Assembly: GCF_000447795.1 (NCBI RefSeq)
Contig: NZ_AUNI01000013.1
Location: 1 to 52,093, forward strand
DNA length: 52,093 bases
Source: Bacteriovorax sp. Seq25_V
GTDB taxonomy: Bacteria > Bdellovibrionota > Bacteriovoracia > Bacteriovoracales > Bacteriovoracaceae
Direction: 5' to 3'
The stretch's first letter is position 1; every line of letters begins with the position of its first letter. Positions 18,966 to 26,951 of this stretch are shown here, piece after piece. Position numbers and translations under genes: made by a program. The notes beneath the pieces were generated by a model that was not told the DNA's origin, ran no database searches, and saw only the letters and a program-made list of their open reading frames with translations.

Positions 18966-18984
18966 AAGACCCACGAAGGGTCTT
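18966..18984 (+). promoter_or_regulatory. Leader hairpin just upstream of the pnp ribosome binding site
   Basis: AAGACCC pairs with GGGTCTT (7 bp, 5-base loop) and ends 4 bases before the CGGAG ribosome binding site of pnp. In E. coli the pnp leader forms a stem cut by RNase III and used for autoregulation. This hairpin is much shorter, so a similar role is only a possibility. Confidence 0.45.
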
Positions 18985-19000
18985 TCATCGGAGTGCATTT

Positions 19001-21160
19001 ATGCTAAACAGCAAAAAACAATTTACGTACAATTACGGCGGAAAAGAAGTAACAATCGAAACAGGAAGACTTGCAAAGCAAGCTGATGGTTCGGTACTTG
19101 TTTCATGTGAAGGAACTCAAGTTCTTGTTACAGTATGTTCTGCAACTGAACTAAAAGACGGACAAGATTTCTTTCCACTTTTAGTTGAGTACACTGAAAA
19201 ATTCTACTCAGCAGGTAAATTCCTGGGTGGATTTATGAAAAGAGAAGGCCGCCCAACAGTTGGTGAGACTCTAAACGCGAGACTAATCGATAGACCACTT
19301 AGACCAATGTTCCCAGAAGGATATATGTTTGACACAGTAGTTTCTTGTACTGTTATTTCTTATTCTGAAAATGGTGACCCTGAGGTTCTAGCTGGTATTG
19401 GTGCTTCTGCAGCACTTACTATTTCTGATATCCCATTCTATGGACCAATTGCTTCATGTAAAGTTGGTAGAATTGGTGGCAAACTAGTTCTTAACCCAAG
19501 CCACTCTCAATGGGCAGAGTCTGATCTTGAAATCGCTGTTTCAGCATCTGAAGATGCGATTCTTATGGTTGAAGGTGAAGCGAAAATTGTTCCAGAAAGT
19601 GAAGTTCTTGAAGCTATTTTCTTTGGACATGACGAAATTAAAGGTTTCGTAAAATTCCTTAAAGAAGTTCAAGCTGAAGTTGGTGTTGCTAAGAGAGAAT
19701 ATATCCCAGCAACTCCAAATAAAAAACTAATGGAAACAATCACTGAGCGTTTCTCAAGTAAAGCAAGAGTATGTCTTGCGATTGATGATAAAATGAAGAG
19801 ACAAAAAGCAGTTAAGCTTCTTGAAAAAGATGTTGCTGCTGATATGTCAGCAAGTTTCGCTGATTATCAATTAGAAGAAGGATCAAGCTTTTCAAAATAT
19901 GCTAACAAAGGTGTTGATGAGCTTCTTTATAACCTTCTTAGATCTGACCTACTTGATCACGAGAAGAGAATTGCTGGTCGTAAGCTAAATGAAGTTAGAG
20001 AAATTGAAACTGAAGTAGATATTCTTGCTACTCCACACGGATCTTCTTTGTTTACTCGTGGTGAAACTCAGGTAATGGCTACTGTTACTCTTGGAGGTTC
20101 ATCAGGTGAGCAAATGGCAGATAGAATTCTTGGTACATCTTATGACAAGTTCTACCTACATTATAACTTCCCTCCTTACTCAGTTGGTGAAGCTCGTGGT
20201 GTTAGAGGTGTTGGACGTCGTGAAATGGGTCACGGTAACCTTGCTGAAAGAGCGCTTAAGGCTGTTTTCCCACACGGAGAATTCCCATATACAGCAAGAG
20301 TTGTGTGTGAGGTTCTAGAGTCTAATGGTTCAAGTTCGATGGGTTCAGTTTGTTCAGGTTCGATGGCCCTTATGGATGCTGGTGTTCCTATTACTGCTCC
20401 AGTTGCAGGTATTGCAATGGGACTTGTAAGTGATGGTGACAGATACAAAATCTTAACAGACATTCTTGGAGATGAAGATCACCTTGGTGATATGGACTTT
20501 AAAGTTGCAGGTACATCTGAAGGGATTACAGCAATTCAAATGGATATTAAGATCACTGGTCTTACTCGTGAGATTATTGAAAACGCTATTAAACAAGCAC
20601 AGGAAGGAAGACTTCATATTCTTGAGCAAATGGCGAAGACAATTTCTACAAGAAGAATGAATTATAAAAAAGGTGTTCCTATCATGAAGTCAATGATGAT
20701 TGCACAAGATAAAATCGGTGCACTTATTGGACCTGGTGGAAAGAACATTAAGAAGATTCAAGAGCTATTTGCCATTACAATTGAAATTGATGATACAGGT
20801 CTAACTAAATTTGTTGGTGCAGATTCTGAGATCGTTGATTCTGCAATGGAACTTGTAAAACTTCAGTTAACTGGACCAGAAGTTGGTGCGACATATACAG
20901 CTACAGTAGCTTCTATCAAGGACTACGGTGCATTTGTTGATATTGCTGAAGGTGTTTCAGGTCTTGTTCACGTATCTGAACTTGCTGATGAAAGAGTTAA
21001 AGACGCAAACGATTACGTAAACGTTGATGACAAAATCAAAGTTAAGGTTCTTGAGATCGACAGAATGGGAAGAGTTAAGCTTTCTGCTAAGGCCGTTGAA
21101 CCTCTAAAGAGAAAAGATGGACAAGCACCAGCTCCTAAAGCTGAGAAGACAGAAGAATAA
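19001..21160 (+). CDS. pnp: Polynucleotide phosphorylase
   Basis: PNPase degrades RNA 3' to 5' using phosphate and is part of the RNA degradosome in many bacteria. The 719-residue protein has two RNase PH-like halves. Marks are FLGGFMKREGRPT in the first half and the catalytic-half region RGVGRREMGHGNLAERALK in the second. These are followed by the KH domain (IGALIGPGGKNIKKIQE) and the S1 domain (YTATVASIKDYGAFVDI) near the C-terminus. A CGGAG ribosome binding site precedes the ATG, with a small hairpin before it. dut follows after 6 bases. The call is secure. Confidence 0.98.
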   Translation: MLNSKKQFTYNYGGKEVTIETGRLAKQADGSVLVSCEGTQVLVTVCSATELKDGQDFFPLLVEYTEKFYSAGKFLGGFMKREGRPTVGETLNARLIDRPLRPMFPEGYMFDTVVSCTVISYSENGDPEVLAGIGASAALTISDIPFYGPIASCKVGRIGGKLVLNPSHSQWAESDLEIAVSASEDAILMVEGEAKIVPESEVLEAIFFGHDEIKGFVKFLKEVQAEVGVAKREYIPATPNKKLMETITERFSSKARVCLAIDDKMKRQKAVKLLEKDVAADMSASFADYQLEEGSSFSKYANKGVDELLYNLLRSDLLDHEKRIAGRKLNEVREIETEVDILATPHGSSLFTRGETQVMATVTLGGSSGEQMADRILGTSYDKFYLHYNFPPYSVGEARGVRGVGRREMGHGNLAERALKAVFPHGEFPYTARVVCEVLESNGSSSMGSVCSGSMALMDAGVPITAPVAGIAMGLVSDGDRYKILTDILGDEDHLGDMDFKVAGTSEGITAIQMDIKITGLTREIIENAIKQAQEGRLHILEQMAKTISTRRMNYKKGVPIMKSMMIAQDKIGALIGPGGKNIKKIQELFAITIEIDDTGLTKFVGADSEIVDSAMELVKLQLTGPEVGATYTATVASIKDYGAFVDIAEGVSGLVHVSELADERVKDANDYVNVDDKIKVKVLEIDRMGRVKLSAKAVEPLKRKDGQAPAPKAEKTEE

Positions 21161-21166
21161 TTTCCT

Positions 21167-21631
21167 ATGACTTCGAAAGTTAAATTAAATATAGTTAAAC
21201 TGCCTAATTATGATGAGGCCCTAGCACTCCCTAGTTACGAAACAACTGGGGCCGCTGGAGCTGATCTAAGGGCAAGTATTGGTCCAGGAGAGTCACTTGT
21301 GATTCATCCTGGTCAAAGACTTTTAGTTCCAACTGGTCTGGCCTTCGAAATCCCTCATGGATATGAAGTACAAATTAGACCTCGTTCGGGAATGTCTCTC
21401 AAAACAGATATTCTTGTGGTTAATTCCCCTGGTACAATTGATTGTGACTACAGAGGGGAAGTAAAGATCATACTTGGGAATTTTGGCTCAAGTGATTATA
21501 CTATTAACCATGGTGATCGTATCGCACAAATGGTTATTGCTCCTGTTTTACAGGCTGACTTCCAAGTTGTTGATAGTTTAAGCGACACTGAAAGAGGCTC
21601 AGGTGGATTTGGCTCAACTGGGACAAACTAA
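21167..21631 (+). CDS. dut: dUTP diphosphatase
   Basis: The 154-residue protein hydrolyses dUTP to dUMP and pyrophosphate, keeping uracil out of DNA and supplying dUMP for thymidylate. All five trimeric dUTPase motifs are visible: AGADLRA, RPRSGMSLK, PGTIDCDYRGE, GDRIAQMVI and the C-terminal RGSGGFGSTG arm that closes the active site. It begins 6 bases after pnp and precedes the small PHA-system-like gene by 11 bases, so it is in the pnp operon. Confidence 0.97.
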   Translation: MTSKVKLNIVKLPNYDEALALPSYETTGAAGADLRASIGPGESLVIHPGQRLLVPTGLAFEIPHGYEVQIRPRSGMSLKTDILVVNSPGTIDCDYRGEVKIILGNFGSSDYTINHGDRIAQMVIAPVLQADFQVVDSLSDTERGSGGFGSTGTN

Positions 21632-21642
21632 GAGGATGTAAA

Positions 21643-21927
21643 ATGGATCTAAATGTTAATTACAATATTGCAAAGTCGGCAACAGAAGCGTATGACCTAG
21701 CAAAAGAACAAATCACTCCTGATTATGTAGCAAAATTTAACGTTCCTTGTGACATTGATTACTCACCTGGATCAACTACAATTTCTGCTAAAGGGAAGGG
21801 ATTTACTTTAACTCTAGTTTTTGAAGAAGATCGTTGTGCTGTAAAGCTAGAGCTTTCATTTCTTTTAAGACCGGTTAGAGGAAAAGTTCTAGATACAATT
21901 GAAAATAAATTAAAAAAGACGGTGTAA
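21643..21927 (+). CDS. Small protein resembling the PHA-system (PHA_gran_rgn) family
   Basis: The 94-residue protein has an N-terminal helix (TEAYDLAKEQI) followed by alternating beta strands (STTISAKGKGFTLTLVFEED) and a C-terminal helix. This layout and the position of the Gly-rich strand are like the putative polyhydroxyalkanoate system family PF09650. The match is by eye and weak. It lacks a signal peptide. It lies between dut and the ferredoxin gene with very short gaps. An AGAGGA ribosome binding site is present. The function is unknown. Confidence 0.5.
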   Translation: MDLNVNYNIAKSATEAYDLAKEQITPDYVAKFNVPCDIDYSPGSTTISAKGKGFTLTLVFEEDRCAVKLELSFLLRPVRGKVLDTIENKLKKTV

Positions 21928-21929
21928 AA

Positions 21930-22487
21930 ATGGCAAAGGTAAAGTTACTGCCAAGTGGAGAGACTCTCTACGTTGATAATTCAAAGTCACTACTTGAACA
22001 TTTAAAAGATAGTGGAATCTACGTGAAATCTAGTTGTGGTGGTCACGCAAGCTGTACTGACTGTGTTGTAAAAGTAGTTGAAGGCGCAGACAATATGAAT
22101 ACGCCAACTTTTGATGAGATGAAGCTTCTAGGAAATGTTTTTCATATTACAAAAGAACGTCTTTCTTGTCAGTGTCTTATTGCTGATGATGTGACAATTG
22201 ATATCTCGGCTCACGATAAAGGTTCTGATGAAGAACGTCGTGATAACAAGAGCAAGAAAATTACTTCTAAATTCAAAGTACGAAAGAAAGAAGAATACGA
22301 TAAAATCATTACAGAACGTAAAGAAAATAGCATTAAGAAGCAAGAAGGTAAGGATACTTGGCAAAGACACTGGGAAAAAGAAGGTGTTAAATTTGACAAG
22401 AAGCTCGGTGGAAATCGTAGACCTAAAGGTCTTAAGGATCTTGATCTTGCTGAAGAAAAAAAGAAATCAAAAAAAGATAGAGAATAA
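21930..22487 (+). CDS. 2Fe-2S ferredoxin with a long basic C-terminal tail
   Basis: The first 95 residues form a plant/adrenodoxin-type ferredoxin fold. Cluster ligands C36, C42, C45 and C80 are spaced CX5CX2CX34C, close to the adrenodoxin pattern. It should carry electrons in the cytoplasm. The last 90 residues are highly charged (many Lys, Arg and Glu) and probably helical or disordered. This extension is not normal for ferredoxins and could bind RNA, DNA or a protein partner. It is the last gene of the pnp-dut operon and is followed by a strong terminator. Confidence 0.85.
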   Translation: MAKVKLLPSGETLYVDNSKSLLEHLKDSGIYVKSSCGGHASCTDCVVKVVEGADNMNTPTFDEMKLLGNVFHITKERLSCQCLIADDVTIDISAHDKGSDEERRDNKSKKITSKFKVRKKEEYDKIITERKENSIKKQEGKDTWQRHWEKEGVKFDKKLGGNRRPKGLKDLDLAEEKKKSKKDRE

Positions 22488-22491
22488 ATAA

Positions 22492-22518
22492 AAAAAGACC
22501 TCGATGAGGTCTTTTTTA
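22492..22518. terminator. Bidirectional Rho-independent terminator
   Basis: AAAAAAGACCTC (22492-22503) pairs perfectly with GAGGTCTTTTTT (22507-22518) around a 3-base loop. It ends the pnp-dut-ferredoxin operon on the plus strand. It also overlaps the last codons (stop at 22516) of the convergent membrane-protein gene, so it can serve both strands. Confidence 0.88.
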
Positions 22519-23085
22519 GTATTTAGCGAGTAGTTCTTTCATTTTTACAAGATCGGCCTTGCGTGAGTGACGATCAAGGAAAAGTTCCTTCCCATTACTT
22601 GTGGTCATGAATAACTGGAAGTAACCCTTATTTTCAAAACCTCTAAGCTCGGCACTTCCCTGCATTTTTGCAACGTTTGGAGAGTCCATGAAGTGCTTTA
22701 CTTCAAATGCATCCTGAGATTTTAATGTATGTTTTCTTGAGAAAAGTGGGATCCAAAATACCTTATGTGTAACAATAAGACTTGTACCAGATTTCTTAAT
22801 AACTTTCTCATAGAAGAAAAAGCATAGCATGACGAGAGGGATGAGGGTCATCGTTAGGGTCGCTCCGATAACGATTGCCTGGTTGATTGAGTCTCCTGTC
22901 TCATAGAGCTTGAACATTGGTCCTTTAACAGCAAGGGCCATTGCGAAGACCACTGTCAAAATAGCTGCTAGATAACCCCAAAATATAAGAGGAAGTCCAT
23001 AACTTTTTAAAGAGATTTCATTGTTTTTTAAATCGATTCTATCTGTTTCGTCTTCGGAAACAGGAAATTGTATCATTAGTCCCAT
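22516..23085 (-). CDS. Small membrane protein of unknown function
   Basis: The 189-residue protein has two membrane segments (about residues 30-52 and 70-95) with short cytoplasmic ends. The last 90 residues form a soluble, probably beta-rich domain (SLIVTHKVFWIPLFSRK), possibly a PH-like fold. I do not recognise the family. The start is uncertain: no ribosome binding site precedes the ATG at 23085, and a second ATG lies nine bases on. It is convergent with the ferredoxin gene, sharing its terminator, and lies downstream of the sensor-kinase gene on the same strand with a 38-base gap. Confidence 0.65.
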   Translation of the reverse strand: MGLMIQFPVSEDETDRIDLKNNEISLKSYGLPLIFWGYLAAILTVVFAMALAVKGPMFKLYETGDSINQAIVIGATLTMTLIPLVMLCFFFYEKVIKKSGTSLIVTHKVFWIPLFSRKHTLKSQDAFEVKHFMDSPNVAKMQGSAELRGFENKGYFQLFMTTSNGKELFLDRHSRKADLVKMKELLAKY

Positions 23086-23123
23086 GGCGAGATATTATGA
23101 TTTTTGGGGCTTTTTGGCAATAT

Positions 23124-24740
23124 TTATGCTGGGAGTGTGATTGAAAACTCCGCAAAGTCCCCAATTTTTCCATCTACGCTGATTTTCCCACCGTGTAGGC
23201 CAGTGATGATATCATAGCTTAGAGAAAGGCCTAGACCAGTTCCTTCACCTGTTGGTTTAGTCGTGAAAAATGGTGTAAATACTTTTTCGATAGTTTCTTT
23301 ATCAAGTCCCATCCCATTATCATGAACGACGATATTGATGTTACTTCCATCTTTTCTTGTCGTGATATTTAGCTCGGGAATGTATGACTTATCATTAAAT
23401 TTTTCACTCTTTTTAAGCATTGAATAAAATGAATTAGAGAATAGATTTAAAAATACACGAGCGATATCAGCAGAAATTACTTCTATTTCACCAATTTTAT
23501 CATCAAAATTTTTAATAATATTGATATGAAAACCTTTGTACTTTGCTCTCATCGCGTGAAAGGCAAAGTTTAAGTTTTCATCGAGTATGTTATGAATATC
23601 TGCTTTCTCTTTGATATTATTTTCATTTCCTGCTCGTGAGTGGGCAAGCATACTTTTAACAATTTGTTCCGCGCGTTTTCCGTGACTGGAAATTTCACTT
23701 ACCATTTTTTCGATGTCATTGATGTCATCAATAATTTCTGATTTTGCTGTTTCTGATGCTTCCATGTCGTTAACCTTAGTTAAGACGTCTTTTAAACTTT
23801 CATCTGAAACTTGTGCAAAGTTAATGACGAAATTTAAAGGGTTATTAATTTCATGAGCAATACCACTCGTTAAATTTCCAAGTGATGCTAGTTTTTCCTG
23901 CGCGATCATGTGATCTTGCATTTTATTAATCTCATCGATTTTTTGTTCAAGAATCGAATTCTTGTCATTCAGCTGCTTTGTTCTTTTTAGAACGAGATCT
24001 TCAAGATGAGACTTATAATCTTTTAATTGTGATTCTGCATCGTCTCGATTCTTAATATAATTCTTGAGATTGAGCCTCATGCGATTCAAGGAAATGATAA
24101 GATCGAAAATTTCATTATTTTCATCAATAGCTGACTTGTTAATGACAAGCTCTTGGTCGATATTTTTATGGGTCAAATCTTCGGCATACTTTGAGATAAG
24201 AATAATTTTCTTGGCAATTGTCACGTAGATAATAAAGAGAATTATAAACGAGACGAGGAATGTTTTTATTGTTTGGGTGACTAGAACGATAAATATTTTG
24301 TCGAGAATTCTATCGTAGAGGTAGTCTAGATTTGCAGAAACTACGACATATCCAATTGTACTTTGATTTTTCTTTCCATAGCTTAGGTCAAAGCGGTGCT
24401 CAATCTTTCTTGTAAATTGGTTATTACCCTTTTCCATGAAAATGGCATCACCATTATTCTTTGATTCAACGACTTTGATATACTCAATGTCACGAAGTTT
24501 TAATATACCTGTTAAGAGAACATCGATCTGGTCGTTGTCTAGATGCCAAAGCGAGTTTGCAAGAGACGATGAATAACTCGACTCGACCTGGATAATTGTC
24601 TTTTGAATTGAGTTATAATCACCTTTATAATCTATATAAACTTGTACCAATGTACTGATAAAAGTAAAAAAGCTACTAGTTATTAAAATATATTTTAATA
24701 ACATAAAAGATAATCTGGATTTAAACCACTCTTTTACCAT
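23124..24740 (-). CDS. Orphan membrane sensor histidine kinase
   Basis: The 538-residue kinase has a membrane segment near residues 13-35, a periplasmic sensor of about 110 residues, and a second membrane segment near 150-178. A linker and a coiled coil (about 225-285) follow. The HisKA region has phospho-acceptor H296 in GIAHEINNPL, and the ATPase domain has the N, G1 and G2 boxes (for example DNGMGLDKE and GEGTGLGLSL). The periplasmic part resembles none that I can name. No response regulator is nearby, so its partner is elsewhere. An AGGAA ribosome binding site precedes the ATG. Possible operator elements lie in the gap upstream. Confidence 0.92.
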   Translation of the reverse strand: MVKEWFKSRLSFMLLKYILITSSFFTFISTLVQVYIDYKGDYNSIQKTIIQVESSYSSSLANSLWHLDNDQIDVLLTGILKLRDIEYIKVVESKNNGDAIFMEKGNNQFTRKIEHRFDLSYGKKNQSTIGYVVVSANLDYLYDRILDKIFIVLVTQTIKTFLVSFIILFIIYVTIAKKIILISKYAEDLTHKNIDQELVINKSAIDENNEIFDLIISLNRMRLNLKNYIKNRDDAESQLKDYKSHLEDLVLKRTKQLNDKNSILEQKIDEINKMQDHMIAQEKLASLGNLTSGIAHEINNPLNFVINFAQVSDESLKDVLTKVNDMEASETAKSEIIDDINDIEKMVSEISSHGKRAEQIVKSMLAHSRAGNENNIKEKADIHNILDENLNFAFHAMRAKYKGFHINIIKNFDDKIGEIEVISADIARVFLNLFSNSFYSMLKKSEKFNDKSYIPELNITTRKDGSNINIVVHDNGMGLDKETIEKVFTPFFTTKPTGEGTGLGLSLSYDIITGLHGGKISVDGKIGDFAEFSITLPA

Positions 24741-24960
24741 ATTATTCCTGTAAACTGATTTCGCTTATAGTATCGGTTATTTTCTAATTCCCTTAAAGCT
24801 TTTTATTTCCAAATATCTGTTTTTAGGGAATTTGTATTGATGTGCTATTAATTGATGTACTTTCTCGAGATTTAGAATATTAAGGGTAAGGGGCATTGAA
24901 TCGTATATAGCCCCTTTGCTCTTTGCGACTTCGATGCCACAAAGTTGGGGGCATAGAAAT

Positions 24961-24988
24961 AAAAAAGGCTCCTTGTGGAGCCTTTTTT
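24961..24988. terminator. Second Rho-independent terminator in the phnE-kinase gap
   Basis: AAAAAAGGCTCC (24961-24972) pairs perfectly with GGAGCCTTTTTT (24977-24988) around TTGT. A T-run follows on both strands. It is not needed to end phnE, which has its own terminator at 25050-25070, so it may end an unannotated small transcript. Confidence 0.75.
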
Positions 24989-25049
24989 TATACTGCTCCT
25001 GTGCTTCTTACTAGAATTTTGCAAAAAACAGGGGAGCATAGATAAAAAA

Positions 25050-25070
25050 AATGCCCCATTAAGGGGCATT
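25050..25070 (-). terminator. Terminator of the phnDCE operon
   Basis: AATGCCCC (25050-25057) pairs with GGGGCATT (25063-25070) around a 5-base loop. On the minus strand it is followed by a run of T, 9 bases after the phnE stop codon. Confidence 0.85.
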
Positions 25071-25078
25071 GTTTTTAT

Positions 25079-26155
25079 CTATTTAATAGCTTCGCGGATG
25101 CGAGAAGATAACCAGTCCATTAGCCATACGATGATAGCGATAACGATAACTAACATCCCGACTTCGTTCCACTTTGCAAGACCTTGGTACTGCATAAGCA
25201 TAGTACCAATACCCCCACCACCAACTAGACCGATAACTGTCGCCATACGAACGTTGATATCCCATCTATAGATTGTGAAAGAAAGGTAAGGAAGAACGAT
25301 TTGAGGTACAACACCAAACCAAATAACTTGGATTGGGTGAGCTCCTGTTGCCATCATTGCTTCGATTGGACCGTTAGAAACGTTCTCAATTTGCTCAGAG
25401 TAAAGCTTAGAAAGCGATGATACCGAGTGAAGACATAAAGCAAGCATACCAGCGAATGGCCCGATACCAACCCATACCGAGAAGATAATCGCCCATACTA
25501 GTGGCTCAATTGATCTTGAAACGTTAAGAATAAATCTTACAGATGTGTAGATCGCCATAGTTGTACGTGATCCGCTCATAAGATTTCGAGCTGCAAAGAA
25601 AGCAAGAATAAATGCCATTGGAAGAGCAACTACAGTTGCAATAAATGCCATATAAATTGTTTCAATAGCTGCAAATGTTGCATCTTCAATAATTCCCCAG
25701 TTCGGATTAATTAGAGCAGTAAAGATTCTCTTTGCTCCATGAAGTCCACTTTCTGAAAGGAATTCAGTAACTGAAACTTGTGAAATTCTAATTCCAGCTA
25801 CAAACGTTAAGAATACAACGAATAGTAGTAGGAAAGTGAAGTTTTCACGCATGATTGGTTTACTTTCATCTCTTTTCATTAGACCTGTAATAGCTCTACC
25901 AAGTGAGGCTGATGTAAAGTATAGGACTAGCGCTATAAGAGCACCTACAAGTAGGGCCGTTTGAGGCTGAGTCCAGTCAAATTTTGGGTATCTTAAGCCT
26001 AAGATAACTTTTTCATAAATTACTTTCCAAGATACAAGGACAGTATATGCCCAAAGTAATGTATCGATTGCGTAGGCAATAAAATGCTTTTTCGCTAGTG
26101 TGCCAGAGAATTCCTTTGGCGCGTTTAAATTTGAAGCTTCTGATGATGCACTCAT
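25079..26155 (-). CDS. phnE: Phosphonate/phosphite ABC transporter permease PhnE
   Basis: The 358-residue protein is the membrane channel of a phosphonate-type ABC transporter. It has membrane segments at about residues 25-45, 65-85, 110-130, 165-190, 210-240 and 300-350. The permease loop that contacts the ATPase reads ENVSNGPIEAMMATGAHPIQV, a form of the EAA motif (here split: EAMMATGAHPIQVIWFG). It is longer than many PhnE proteins (about 260) because of an N-terminal extension with extra membrane segments. It is the last gene of phnD-phnC-phnE, 17 bases after phnC, and is followed by a strong terminator. Confidence 0.92.
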   Translation of the reverse strand: MSASSEASNLNAPKEFSGTLAKKHFIAYAIDTLLWAYTVLVSWKVIYEKVILGLRYPKFDWTQPQTALLVGALIALVLYFTSASLGRAITGLMKRDESKPIMRENFTFLLLFVVFLTFVAGIRISQVSVTEFLSESGLHGAKRIFTALINPNWGIIEDATFAAIETIYMAFIATVVALPMAFILAFFAARNLMSGSRTTMAIYTSVRFILNVSRSIEPLVWAIIFSVWVGIGPFAGMLALCLHSVSSLSKLYSEQIENVSNGPIEAMMATGAHPIQVIWFGVVPQIVLPYLSFTIYRWDINVRMATVIGLVGGGGIGTMLMQYQGLAKWNEVGMLVIVIAIIVWLMDWLSSRIREAIK

Positions 26156-26172
26156 ATCTATTCCTTTAAGAA

Positions 26173-26934
26173 TTAATTAATTGTCACTTCAACGGCATCT
26201 TCACCGTAGATTGTTTTAAACCAGTTTTCATCGATGTCTAAAGGATTACCTTCATAAATCAACTGTCCACCTTTAAGAGCAACTACTCTCGAAGCATATT
26301 GTCTTACAAGAGATAAGAAGTGTAGGTTACAAATAATCGTTACACCTAGTTCTTCATTAACCTTCTTAAGGTACTGCATAACTGAGTGAGAAGTTGCAGG
26401 ATCGAGAGAAGCTACTGGCTCATCAGCAAGTAGAACTTTTGGATCTTGCATTAGTGCTCTAGCAATCGCAACACGTTGTTGTTGACCACCTGAAAGGTTG
26501 TCAGCTCTCGCGTTCTCTTTTCCTTCAAGACCAACGATTTTGATATATTCTTGGGCTTTCTTCTTGTCCTCTTCTGAGTAGATTCCAAGGATTGACTTAA
26601 GAACGCCTGTTCTTGAAAGCGTTCCTGAAAGAACGTTAGTCATAACAGTCTTTCTAGGAATTAGATTGAAGTGCTGAAAGATCATTCCAATTCTGGCCCT
26701 AGCGTTTCTCATCGCTTTACCTTTTAGTTTTGTAATGTCTTGTCCTTCAAATAGAATTTCACCATCTGTCACATCGTGAAGACGGTTTAGGCATCTTAGC
26801 ATTGTTGATTTTCCAGAACCAGAAAGTCCAATAATTACTAAGAACTCACCTTTTTTTACGTTAAAGCTAACGTTGTTTAGAGCGCGGCATCCGTTAGGGT
26901 AGACCTTGTTTACTTTTTTAATATCAAGTATCAT
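26173..26934 (-). CDS. phnC: Phosphonate-type ABC transporter ATP-binding protein PhnC
   Basis: The 253-residue ATPase powers phosphonate, phosphite or phosphate-ester uptake. It has Walker A GLSGSGKST, the signature LSGGQQQRVAIARAL, Walker B KVLLADEPVASLDPA and a switch histidine in ICNLHFLSL. The length is standard for PhnC. It lies 17 bases downstream of the binding-protein gene phnD and upstream of phnE, with all three on one transcript. No phosphonate-breaking genes (phnGHIJKL, phnX, ptxD) are present in the window, so the true substrate is open. Confidence 0.95.
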   Translation of the reverse strand: MILDIKKVNKVYPNGCRALNNVSFNVKKGEFLVIIGLSGSGKSTMLRCLNRLHDVTDGEILFEGQDITKLKGKAMRNARARIGMIFQHFNLIPRKTVMTNVLSGTLSRTGVLKSILGIYSEEDKKKAQEYIKIVGLEGKENARADNLSGGQQQRVAIARALMQDPKVLLADEPVASLDPATSHSVMQYLKKVNEELGVTIICNLHFLSLVRQYASRVVALKGGQLIYEGNPLDIDENWFKTIYGEDAVEVTIN

Positions 26935-26951
26935 TTTTTGTCTCGCTTATC

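Larger units (their letters stand above)
24741..25078. other. 338-bp structured intergenic region
   Basis: No convincing protein gene lies here. The part next to the kinase has an 8-bp inverted repeat (24786-24793 and 24825-24832) and an 8-bp direct repeat ATTGATGT (24836-24843 and 24851-24858) with a 15-base period. Further on are a potential stem GCCCC/GGGGC (24910-24914 and 24948-24952), a strong terminator-like hairpin (24961-24988), a second stem (24994-25002 with 25028-25038) and the phn terminator (25050-25070). The 12-mer TAAGGGGCATTG occurs twice (24887-24898 and 25060-25071), and GCATAGA-type segments repeat before both terminators. A small RNA gene is possible. Confidence 0.5.

Noticed and set aside
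24872-25069. 65-codon frame on the minus strand within the phnE-kinase gap
   Set aside because: It covers both terminator hairpins and has no ribosome binding site; the pattern fits RNA structure rather than coding.
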